NCBI GenBank assembly: GCA_030531025.1
Contig: JAUMTV010000001.1
Location: forward strand, 7,747-71,746
Length of the DNA: 64,000 bases
Direction of reading: 5' to 3'
Source of the DNA: Turicibacter sp.
GTDB lineage: Bacteria > Bacillota > Bacilli > MOL361 > Turicibacteraceae
The notes beneath the pieces were generated by a model. That model saw only the letters and a program-made list of their open reading frames with translations, did not search any database and was not told the origin of the DNA. A program made the translations under genes and the position numbers. How positions within the stretch are numbered: position 1 is the first letter of the stretch; the number at the start of each line of letters is the position of its first letter. Below, piece after piece: positions 9,353-16,592 of the stretch.

Positions 9353-9381
9353 AAAGACTTCGGATTTTCCGAAGTCTTTTT
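9353..9381 (+). terminator. rpsD terminator
   Basis: AAAGACTTCGG pairs with TCCGAAGTCTTT, followed by eight T. Beyond it, 9382-9499 is a short AT-rich gap without features. Confidence 0.9.
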
Positions 9382-9499
9382 TTTATTTCTCCAAAGCAAG
9401 CTAATGATCTTGATTAAATTATGATATAAACCATCATAATAAATAATAGCCCTAATAATAGATAAGGTATTATAGAATTGAACTTAACCTTACATTAAC

Positions 9500-10399
9500 T
9501 TAATAGGACTGACTAATAATTTGTGATAGTTCATCTAATACATTAATCATTCCTTGGACTCTTTTACTTAATACAACCCCCTCTTTCGTGACATAGTAAA
9601 ATAAACGTTGGAGTTCATAAGTTTGATCATCTAAATAACTAATACCTTTAAATTCTTGTTTTTGCATTAACGTTGAAATAAAAGTCATACTTGGCTGTTG
9701 TCTTAACGTTTCTTTAATTAAATAATTACTTCCTAGAACAACTTGATTCTTAGGAAGAATATGAAATTGCTCTAAAAAAAAGTCAGTCATTGCTCTTGTC
9801 CCAGATCCCATTTCCCGTAAAAGCCATGTTTGTTGACAAAAAAACTGACGGTATTTCTCAGGCTTAGGTGGTAGTGTCAATGCTTCACTATATGCAATTT
9901 GTAAACGATCGCAATAAAATGATTGACGGTTTAAATTTAATAAGAGTTCTTCTGTTTCGATGAGTCCGATTTCAAGTTCTAACTGATCAACTTTTTTCAT
10001 AATTGCATGACTATTTTCTATCGTCACTTCAAACGTCAATTCTGGATAAAGCTTTGATAGATAGGCTAAAATTTGAGGAAGTAAATATTCTCCAATTGTT
10101 AAACTTGCTCCAATCTTTAATGTTCCTTGAACAGTCTCTCTTTGACTTTTAATTTCACTAATCATTTCATCATATAAATGTACGACTTTTTTAGCTCGCT
10201 GATATAGTAATTTCCCATCAGGCGTTAATAAAAAGTTCTTTTGTTTATTTGAACGTAAGATTAATGTTGTATTTAACTGTTGTTCTAATCCTGCAATATG
10301 CATGCTGACTGCAGGCTGTGATAAATTCAACTTTTTTGCCGCTTTAGTGAAATTTTGATTTTCTACTACTTGAATAAATGATTTTAACTCATCAATCAT
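9500..10399 (-). CDS. LysR-type regulator, likely controls the divergent yeiH
   Basis: A LysR-family transcription factor. The N-terminal winged helix-turn-helix (about 1-60, NFTKAAKKLNLSQPAVSMHIAGLEQQL) is followed by a two-lobed effector-binding domain (about 90-290). The ATG at 10399 has AGAGGTG 6 bp upstream. An in-frame GTG at 10408 lies inside that site and is not preferred. It is transcribed away from a YeiH-family gene across a 115-bp region holding a long palindrome, the usual layout for a LysR regulator and its target. The effector is not visible from sequence. Related regulators of YeiH-like genes respond to sulfur or amino-acid metabolites, but I cannot choose between them. Confidence 0.88.
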   Translation of the reverse strand: MIDELKSFIQVVENQNFTKAAKKLNLSQPAVSMHIAGLEQQLNTTLILRSNKQKNFLLTPDGKLLYQRAKKVVHLYDEMISEIKSQRETVQGTLKIGASLTIGEYLLPQILAYLSKLYPELTFEVTIENSHAIMKKVDQLELEIGLIETEELLLNLNRQSFYCDRLQIAYSEALTLPPKPEKYRQFFCQQTWLLREMGSGTRAMTDFFLEQFHILPKNQVVLGSNYLIKETLRQQPSMTFISTLMQKQEFKGISYLDDQTYELQRLFYYVTKEGVVLSKRVQGMINVLDELSQIISQSY

Positions 10400-10426
10400 A
10401 GGAAACACCTCTATTATAATTATTAC

Positions 10427-10450
10427 TAATAGTTATTATTATAACTATTA
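10427..10450. promoter_or_regulatory. 24-bp palindromic LysR operator
   Basis: The 10-nt arms TAATAGTTAT and ATAACTATTA are perfect inverted repeats around TATT. The second arm recurs as a direct copy at 10466-10475, next to the yeiH -10 region. This is the recognition-site plus activation-site arrangement typical of LysR regulators. Confidence 0.7.
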
Positions 10451-10452
10451 AT

Positions 10453-10481
10453 TTTACTTATGATAATAACTATTATATACT
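10453..10481 (+). promoter_or_regulatory. yeiH promoter
   Basis: TTTACT (10453-10458), a 17-bp spacer and TATACT (10476-10481). The operator half-site 10466-10475 lies in the spacer. Confidence 0.55.
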
Positions 10482-10514
10482 AATGATGTAGAATTAAGAA
10501 GAAGGAGCATGAGT

Positions 10515-11546
10515 ATGGAGACACGAAATTTTATACAACAAAAACTTATTAACTTTAAAGACATTTTCCCTGGTCTTATCGTATGTGTGATCATCGGGTT
10601 AATTGCTAAATATCTAGGAACACTCGTACCAACACTTGGTGGAGCAACGATTGCTATCTTACTTGGGTTATTATTAGGAAATACCCTTTTAACTCATAAA
10701 AAGCTTCATAAAGGTGTACGTTTCTCAGAATCAAATTTATTATCATATTCAATTGTTTTATTAGGTGGAACACTAAGTTATCAAGTTATTTTAGAATTAG
10801 GGGTTAGTGGGGTTAGTTTTATCGTTTTACAAATGTTTTTAACGATTGTCTCGTGTTTATTTGTTGGTAAAAAGCTAGGATTTACAGAAGATTTTCGCTT
10901 ATTAATGGCATCAGGAAATGCAGTTTGTGGGTCTTCGGCTATCGGAGCGACTGCTCCAGTCATCAAATCTAATGAAATTGATAAGTCAATTACTATTACA
11001 TTAGTAAACTTAACTGGAACGATCTTAATGATGCTTTTACCACTCTTAACGAACTTACTTTACAGTAATGAAACGATTCGATCATCTGCTTTAATTGGTG
11101 GAACACTTCAATCTGTTGGACAAGTAGTTGGAAGTGCGTCAATGGTAAACCATGATGTTTTACAATACGCAACTATTTTCAAAATTGTTCGAATCATTTT
11201 CTTAGTATTTGTTATTTTAGCATTTGCTAAGCTTAAAAAAGATGAAGAAAATCATGATGCAACACTACATCATGAAAAACCACAAGCTAAGATTAAAATC
11301 CCATGGTATGTTAAAGGATTTTTCTTAATGTGTTTCTTATTTAGTATTGGTTTAATTAGTACGGAGGTTTCTGCTGGATTTAAACAAGTAAGTAACTACC
11401 TTGAAATTTTTGCTTTAGCAGGAATTGGAATGAGTGTTAAGTTTAAAGATTTAATGAAAGCTGGACTAAAAAGTGGTATCTATTGCTTAGCCATTGGTAT
11501 AGCACAAATTATCTTCGCAATCATCTTAATTGCAATCTTATTATAA
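10515..11546 (+). CDS. YeiH/UPF0324 family integral membrane protein
   Basis: A polytopic membrane protein of 343 residues with about ten hydrophobic segments, interrupted by a charged loop (KKDEENHDATLHHEKPQAK) near residues 240-260. Conserved family stretches include GNAVCGSSAIGA and GGTLQSVGQVVGSASM. The family is often described as a putative sulfate or sulfonate exporter, but its substrate is not firmly known. Start: the ATG at 10515 has AAGGAG 7 bp upstream. The ATG six bases earlier is too close to that site. The divergent LysR gene probably controls it. Confidence 0.88.
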   Translation: METRNFIQQKLINFKDIFPGLIVCVIIGLIAKYLGTLVPTLGGATIAILLGLLLGNTLLTHKKLHKGVRFSESNLLSYSIVLLGGTLSYQVILELGVSGVSFIVLQMFLTIVSCLFVGKKLGFTEDFRLLMASGNAVCGSSAIGATAPVIKSNEIDKSITITLVNLTGTILMMLLPLLTNLLYSNETIRSSALIGGTLQSVGQVVGSASMVNHDVLQYATIFKIVRIIFLVFVILAFAKLKKDEENHDATLHHEKPQAKIKIPWYVKGFFLMCFLFSIGLISTEVSAGFKQVSNYLEIFALAGIGMSVKFKDLMKAGLKSGIYCLAIGIAQIIFAIILIAILL

Positions 11547-11571
11547 TAAAGTCATCATATCATTAAAAGTT

Positions 11572-11604
11572 AAAGAGAGGAGCTGTTAGTTAGCCCTCTC
11601 TTTA
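11572..11604 (+). terminator. probable yeiH terminator
   Basis: AAAGAGAGG pairs with CCTCTCTTT over a 13-14 nt loop. The T tract is short, so efficiency is uncertain. Confidence 0.55.
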
Positions 11605-11618
11605 ATTTATACGTATTT

Positions 11619-12083
11619 CTAGATTTTCTTTTTGGCAATCTCTCTTTGTGAAATTTGTAGATCGTGCTGATGTTGATAAAATGCTTGAGCTTCTTCGTTA
11701 GATGCTGTTTCTAAAAAGTAACTCTTTACATTATTCTTTTTAAAATATTCTTCAGCACCTTTTAATAATTTTTTGCCAATTCCATTATTTCTATAATCCT
11801 TTAGCGTATAAATCCAATCAATATATCCTATCTTTTCACAATTAACTAAACTTAACATAATTACAATATCACATCTTCCTATAACCTTTTGATTTTGTTT
11901 TGCAATGATTATTTTAGAATTCTCTAGATAATCTATATCAAGGTTGATAAGTTTAGCTGAGTATTCTTTTTCGTCTACATCCCAATATAAGACACTAGGT
12001 TCTGTTTACCTTGCCTCTTTTTCAAAACTGATAATCGCAGATATATCTTCTATTGTTGCAACTTTTATTGTTATATCATTCAT
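11619..12083 (-). pseudogene. GNAT acetyltransferase interrupted by one in-frame stop
   Basis: Reading the minus strand from the ATG at 12083 (GGGGGAG site upstream) gives a typical GNAT N-terminus (MNDITIKVATIEDISAIISF). A single TAA at codon 26 (12006-12008) interrupts it. The same frame then continues without break to 11619, for about 155 codons in all. The downstream part has the acetyl-CoA loop pattern DYRNNGIGKKLLKGAEEYF and the terminal ETASNEEAQAFYQ motif. The last residues (QHQHDLQISQ) look slightly disturbed compared with the usual FYQ...GF ending. It may be dead, restarted downstream (the first later ATG is at 11858), or contain a sequencing error. Confidence 0.8.
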
Positions 12084-12172
12084 AGCTATTGCTCCCCCTT
12101 TATTAAGCTTATATAAATATAATACATTATGGAAAATTATAACAATGTTTAATTAATCTAAAATTCATACAA

Positions 12173-12199
12173 AAAAGAAGGTCAATCGACCTTCTTTTT
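12173..12199 (-). terminator. tyrS terminator
   Basis: AAGAAGGTC, loop AATC, GACCTTCTT with A/T tracts on both sides. It can end tyrS on the minus strand. Confidence 0.85.
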
Positions 12200-12205
12200 G
12201 CATTA

Positions 12206-13471
12206 TTAAACATGTTTAATTAAGAAATATTTTTTCTTACCGCGGCGAATAACCGTGAACTTTCCACCGATAGCATTATCTTTAGACACGATAAACTCTA
12301 AATCATTCACTTTTTCTCCATTAATAGAGATTGAGTTATTATTAATAAATTCACGTGATTCACGTTTTGAGCTTGCTGCTTTAGCAAAAACAAGCGCATC
12401 CACTAAGTTAAGATCTTCAGCTAACTCAACTGAAGGAACATCTTTAAATCCAACTTCGATTTCTTCAGCTGTTAATGCTGATAAGTTTCCACTAAATAAC
12501 GCTTGAGTAATTTTCAATGCTTGCTCGTAAGCTTCTTGCCCATGAACGATTGTTACTACTTCTTTAGCTAATGTTTTTTGTGCAAGTCGCTCATGTGGAG
12601 CAGCTTTAAATTCAACCTCGATTGCTTCGATTTCTTCTTTTGATAAGAATGTAAAGTATTTTAAGAATTTAATTACATCTTCATCTGCTGTGTTAATTAA
12701 GAATTGGTACATTTCATAAGGAGTTGTTTTCGTACGATCTAACCAAACAGCTCCACCTGCAGTTTTTCCGAACTTTGTTCCATCAGCTTTTGTTACTAAT
12801 GGCATTGTTAATCCAACTGCTTTTGCTTCGTGACCAATTGTTTTACGAATTAATTCTAATCCTGATGTAATATTACCCCATTGATCAGATCCACCAATTT
12901 GTAAGACACAGTTTTTCGTTTCAAATAAATGTTTGAAGTCCATTCCTTGTAAAATTGTATATGAAAACTCAGTGAATGTCATTCCATGATCTAAACGTGA
13001 ACATACTGTATCTTTAGCTAAAATGTAGTTAATGTTAAAGTACTTACCAAAGTCACGTAAGAATTCAATCATACTTAAATTTGATGTCCAATCATAGTTA
13101 TTTACTAATTCAGCTGAATTTGCTTGGTCACCAAACTCCATGAATTGTGATAATTGTCGCTTAATACTTTCTGACCATTTGATAACTGTTTCATGGCTAT
13201 TTTCTTGACGCTCAGCTGAACGACCAGTTGGATCTCCAATTAATCCAGTTGCTCCACCTACTAATGGTAATGGTTTATGTCCAGCCATCTGGAATCGTTT
13301 TAACGTTAAGATTGGTAATAAAGATCCGATATGTAAGCTATCTGCGGTTGGGTCAAATCCACAGTATAATGTAATATTACCTTCTTCCATTAATACGTCT
13401 AATGCTTCTAAGTCCGTGCAGTCATTAATTAACCCACGCCACTCTAATTCTTTTAAGAATTCGTTTTTCAT
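12206..13471 (-). CDS. tyrS: tyrosyl-tRNA synthetase
   Basis: Charges tRNA-Tyr. The protein is 421 residues, class I. The HIGH-type motif is HIGS at 47-50, in CGFDPTADSLHIGS. The KMSKS equivalent is KFGKT, in KADGTKFGKTAGG. A C-terminal S4-like RNA-binding domain (about 355-421) is present, as in the bacterial TyrRS type. The ATG at 13471 has GAGGTG 6 bp upstream. A GTG nine bases earlier lies within that site. It is monocistronic. A T-box with a tyrosine specifier lies about 450 bp upstream, an unusually long distance. Confidence 0.97.
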   Translation of the reverse strand: MKNEFLKELEWRGLINDCTDLEALDVLMEEGNITLYCGFDPTADSLHIGSLLPILTLKRFQMAGHKPLPLVGGATGLIGDPTGRSAERQENSHETVIKWSESIKRQLSQFMEFGDQANSAELVNNYDWTSNLSMIEFLRDFGKYFNINYILAKDTVCSRLDHGMTFTEFSYTILQGMDFKHLFETKNCVLQIGGSDQWGNITSGLELIRKTIGHEAKAVGLTMPLVTKADGTKFGKTAGGAVWLDRTKTTPYEMYQFLINTADEDVIKFLKYFTFLSKEEIEAIEVEFKAAPHERLAQKTLAKEVVTIVHGQEAYEQALKITQALFSGNLSALTAEEIEVGFKDVPSVELAEDLNLVDALVFAKAASSKRESREFINNNSISINGEKVNDLEFIVSKDNAIGGKFTVIRRGKKKYFLIKHV

Positions 13472-13924
13472 TACTTTCACCTCGTCTAATTGAACTATTT
13501 AGATACATTAGTATCCTTCAAAGCTTTAAAATCAAAACCAATTTACCAGTAAATATCAAATTAATTCTTTAATCAAAAATTATACAAGTTGGACTAATAA
13601 TCCTTCAAGAGACTATCTTAAACTCATTAGATATTCTAACCTTCAGGATAAGTTACGCTAAAGTAAACCTTCTTCTATATAAAAACAGAGAAATAATCTA
13701 CATTTTCAGAATCATACTCAGTTTCTAGTCCTTTTTAAGTTCAAGGCCAACTATAGTCCAGATAAAAATTTTCTATGAAGAAAATTTATCTGGACTTATA
13801 TAATTCAAATTTTTTCTCGAACTAAAAATCGGCTTAGCTTAGCCTATATAATAGATAACACCTGCCTTCTGCAGGTGTATAGTCGTTCTAACTTTCGCGT
13901 TACGAAAAAGAAGAACGACTAACA
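13472..13924 (-). other. long untranslated tyrS leader with extra hairpins
   Basis: About 450 bp between the T-box terminator and tyrS have no plausible gene. On the minus strand they hold three further strong hairpins: arms of AGTCGTTCT at 13881-13889 and 13912-13920 with an inner TTTCG/CGAAA stem; ACACCTGC at 13858-13865 paired with 13871-13878; and a stem of about 17 bp spanning 13755-13796. None has a clear T run. A possible second promoter is annotated separately within this stretch. Confidence 0.7.
13579..13608 (-). promoter_or_regulatory. possible second tyrS promoter below the T-box
   Basis: TTGAAG (13603-13608), an 18-bp spacer and TATAAT (13579-13584) on the minus strand, about 110 bp before the tyrS start. 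If real it would give T-box-independent expression. Confidence 0.4.
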
Positions 13925-14164
13925 AAAAAACCTTCATTTCATCTAAAAAAGATAAAATGAAGGGACGAAAATTCGCGGTACCACCCAACTTGTTAAATCT
14001 ATGATTTAACCACTCAATTTGATAACGGTAAAGACCGGTTCATACGAACATGCTCCAAGAGTGTAATTCACGATTATTTCTGCCTTAGTTCTCACCATCC
14101 ACTAAGTCTCTGATACTGTCATCCATAACCATTACTTAATTCTTATCATTGCACTATTATTAAT
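13925..14164 (-). promoter_or_regulatory. T-box riboswitch, tyrosine specifier
   Basis: The leader senses uncharged tRNA-Tyr. The T-box core TGGTACCGCG (13974-13983) can form the antiterminator. It competes with a terminator whose stem joins 13931-13943 to 13951-13963 and is followed by a U tract. In Stem I the specifier context GTGAATTACACT contains the codon UAC (14063-14065 complement), which is tyrosine and agrees with the downstream gene. Confidence 0.93.
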
Positions 14165-14170
14165 GCTTGG

Positions 14171-14200
14171 ATTATAACAAATTGTGTAGGATACTGTCAA
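14171..14200 (-). promoter_or_regulatory. tyrS T-box promoter
   Basis: TTGACA (14195-14200), an 18-bp spacer and TATAAT (14171-14176) on the minus strand. It abuts the end of ccpA, two bases from its stop codon. Confidence 0.8.
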
Positions 14201-14202
14201 CC

Positions 14203-15192
14203 TTATTTTGTTGTATTACGCCAAACAAATGAATGAGGTAGTGTGATTTGTGTTTCAGTTACTTCCTCTTCTTTCATTAATTTTGTTAATAAACGCATCG
14301 CAACAGCTCCGATATCATATGTCGGAATATTGATTGTACTTAATTGTGGACGTGACATAATCGCATATTTAGTATTTTGGAACCCAATGATTTCCAGCTC
14401 ATCTGGAACACTAATTCCATGCTCAATAGCAGCATTCATGAACATAACTGCAACTGAATCACGAACAGCTAATGCAGCATCTGGTGCCTCATTATTCGCA
14501 AAGAAGTCTTTAAATGAATCTAAAGAATTTTCAAATTTATTATATAATCCTAAAATACGTGGCTCAAGTCCAGCTTCTTCTAATGCACGACGATATCCTT
14601 GTTCTTTTAAGTCGTTCATTGCATAGTATGAATTTGAAGTAATAAAAGCAATATCTTTATTTCCGTTTTCAATTAATTTTTTAGTTGCTTCATAAGCAGC
14701 TAATTCGTAATCGATTAAAACAGCTGGTAAACGTCCATCTAAATCTTTAACTGATAATAAAACGGTTGGAACTGTATCATTTGCTAAACGTTCGATTTCT
14801 TCATCACTAATTTTATCTGCCATCATTAATACACCATCTACTTGAGAGGCGATCATATTTTGCCATACATTTGTCGCAATATCATTTTCATTATGTGTTA
14901 CGTTTAAAAAGACTGAATAACGATATTTATCAGCAATGTCTGCTACCCCATCAATCATTTCTGATACAGATGCACGTGAACATGTTGGAACAATTAATCC
15001 AACATTTGTCGAACGGCGGCTAGCTAATCCACGTGCAATTGCATTTGGACGATACCCTAATTCATTGATCGCTGCTAAAACGCGTTCACGAGTCTTGGGT
15101 TTTACTTTTTCTGGATTATTTAAAACGCGAGACACTGTAGCTAATGACACATCAGCAACACGTGCTACATCATAAATTGTCACTTTTGACAT
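14203..15192 (-). CDS. ccpA: catabolite control protein A (LacI family)
   Basis: Master regulator of carbon catabolite control. With HPr-Ser-P it binds cre sites. The 329 residues are normal. An N-terminal LacI helix-turn-helix (about 4-24, TIYDVARVADVSLATVSRVLN) and hinge helix (RPNAIARGLASRR) precede a periplasmic-binding-like core. It lies downstream of aroA, as in B. subtilis (aroA-ccpA), which supports CcpA over another LacI member. A near-perfect cre overlaps its own -35 region. The start ATG follows TAGGAG. Confidence 0.92.
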   Translation of the reverse strand: MSKVTIYDVARVADVSLATVSRVLNNPEKVKPKTRERVLAAINELGYRPNAIARGLASRRSTNVGLIVPTCSRASVSEMIDGVADIADKYRYSVFLNVTHNENDIATNVWQNMIASQVDGVLMMADKISDEEIERLANDTVPTVLLSVKDLDGRLPAVLIDYELAAYEATKKLIENGNKDIAFITSNSYYAMNDLKEQGYRRALEEAGLEPRILGLYNKFENSLDSFKDFFANNEAPDAALAVRDSVAVMFMNAAIEHGISVPDELEIIGFQNTKYAIMSRPQLSTINIPTYDIGAVAMRLLTKLMKEEEVTETQITLPHSFVWRNTTK

Positions 15193-15236
15193 AAAATCAA
15201 CTCCTATATGTAAAAATTTTCCTGTACCTATCTATC

Positions 15237-15275
15237 ATTTTAACTCACAAAGTACGACTTTGCAAGCGCTAACAC
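15237..15275 (-). promoter_or_regulatory. ccpA promoter overlapped by a cre site
   Basis: On the minus strand, -35 TTGCAA (15260-15265), a 17-bp spacer and -10 TAAAAT (15237-15242). The cre TTGCAAGCGCTAACAC (15260-15275) misses the consensus only at its last base and covers the -35, so it predicts repression of ccpA by its own product. The gap 15276-15410 shows nothing else clear. Confidence 0.75.
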
Positions 15276-15410
15276 CTGCACAATCTCCGATACATCATTC
15301 ATTTTATCGAAAATAATTTGATTTATCAATAACTTCATGAAAATTTACATTTTTAAACCGCTTGCTTTTGATGATTAATTCTATTATAGGCAAGAATCTT
15401 TTAAGTTATT

Positions 15411-16472
15411 CTATTTTAATAAATTTTTGAAAAATACATCAAATTCTTCCAAGCTCATTTGTTGACTAGCATCTGATAAAGCAATAACAGGATTTGGATG
15501 AACTTCTGCCATAATTCCATCTGCACCAACGGCTAATGCGGCCTTTGCAATTGGAAGTAAAATATCTTTACGTCCCGTTGAGTGTGTAATATCAACAAAC
15601 ACTGGTAAGTGAGTTTCACGCTTTAAAATTGGAACTGCTGAAATATCTAATGTATTACGCGTTGCTTTTTCATAAGTACGAATTCCTCGTTCACAAAGAA
15701 TGACATTAGGGTTACCATGCATAGTGATATACTCTGCTGCATTCACAAACTCTTCAATCGTTGCACTTAATCCACGTTTTAATAAAACAGGTTTATTAAT
15801 CTGTCCCACTGCTTTTAATAATGAGAAGTTTTGCATATTACGTGCACCAATTTGAACGACATCTAAATATGGTAAAGCAGCTTCTAAATCACTTGCATCC
15901 ATGATTTCACTTATCACACGTAAACCGTGTTTTTTTGCGATTTCAGACATAATTTGCAGGCCTTCAATTCCAAGACCTTGGAAGTCATATGGCGATGTAC
16001 GTGGTTTAAATGCGCCTCCACGAATATATTTCAGCCCTTTTGCCACTAAATTAGATGCTACTTGTTCGATTTGTTCTTTCGATTCGATACTACAAGGCCC
16101 AAACACATAAGTGACTTCACCATTTCCAATTGCATCTCCACAAACATCAATCACTGTATCTTGTTCTTGATTTTTACGTGAAACTAACAATCCTTTTTGA
16201 TGACTTTTTTCTTCTTGTAATTTGACGCTTACTTTAAAAATTTCTTTAAAGATATGAACCATCATTTCATCTGTCATTGGACCTTCATTGACTTGCTTTA
16301 ATTTTTCTATAATTTGTTGCTCGCGAACGGGATCATGTTTTTTTAATCCTTGTTTATCTTTTTCACGTCCAACAGCCTCTACTAATTTAGTACGTTTATT
16401 TAATAAATGTAAAAGTTGTAAGTTAATCTCATCAATTTGATCTCTTAATTGCTTTAAATTAATATCCGTCAT
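15411..16472 (-). CDS. aroA: chorismate mutase / DAHP synthase fusion
   Basis: First step of the shikimate pathway: erythrose-4-phosphate plus PEP gives DAHP. An N-terminal chorismate mutase domain (about 1-90, LRDQIDEINLQLLHLLNKR) acts in this family mainly as the feedback sensor for chorismate and prephenate. The class-II-like KDO8P/DAHP synthase barrel follows (about 105-353; GPCSIES, RGGAFKPRTSPYDFQG, VFVDITHSTGRKD). The 353 residues match B. subtilis AroA (also called AroG), which also lies just upstream of ccpA. The ATG has a GAGGTG site. No other aromatic-pathway gene is in the window. Confidence 0.96.
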   Translation of the reverse strand: MTDINLKQLRDQIDEINLQLLHLLNKRTKLVEAVGREKDKQGLKKHDPVREQQIIEKLKQVNEGPMTDEMMVHIFKEIFKVSVKLQEEKSHQKGLLVSRKNQEQDTVIDVCGDAIGNGEVTYVFGPCSIESKEQIEQVASNLVAKGLKYIRGGAFKPRTSPYDFQGLGIEGLQIMSEIAKKHGLRVISEIMDASDLEAALPYLDVVQIGARNMQNFSLLKAVGQINKPVLLKRGLSATIEEFVNAAEYITMHGNPNVILCERGIRTYEKATRNTLDISAVPILKRETHLPVFVDITHSTGRKDILLPIAKAALAVGADGIMAEVHPNPVIALSDASQQMSLEEFDVFFKNLLK

Positions 16473-16501
16473 TTTGTCACCTCATGTCATAGTCTGTTTC
16501 T

Positions 16502-16529
16502 ATTATAACCAATCATACAAATTTCTGAA
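16502..16529 (-). promoter_or_regulatory. aroA promoter
   Basis: TTCAGA (16524-16529), a 16-bp spacer and TATAAT (16502-16507) on the minus strand, about 30 bp before the start codon. Confidence 0.55.
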
Positions 16530-16552
16530 AATTTTTTCACTACTTTATTGTT

Positions 16553-16590
16553 AAAAAGGGAACAAGCTCTAGATACTTGCTCCCCTTTCA
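16553..16590 (-). terminator. pheST terminator
   Basis: A stem of GGGAGCAAGT against AGCTTGTTCCC with a T run on the minus strand, just downstream of pheT. Confidence 0.85.
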
Positions 16591-16592
16591 AA

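Noticed and set aside
11944..12156. 70-codon plus-strand frame opposite the GNAT pseudogene
   Set aside because: The minus strand carries clear GNAT motifs and a good start. The plus frame has neither.
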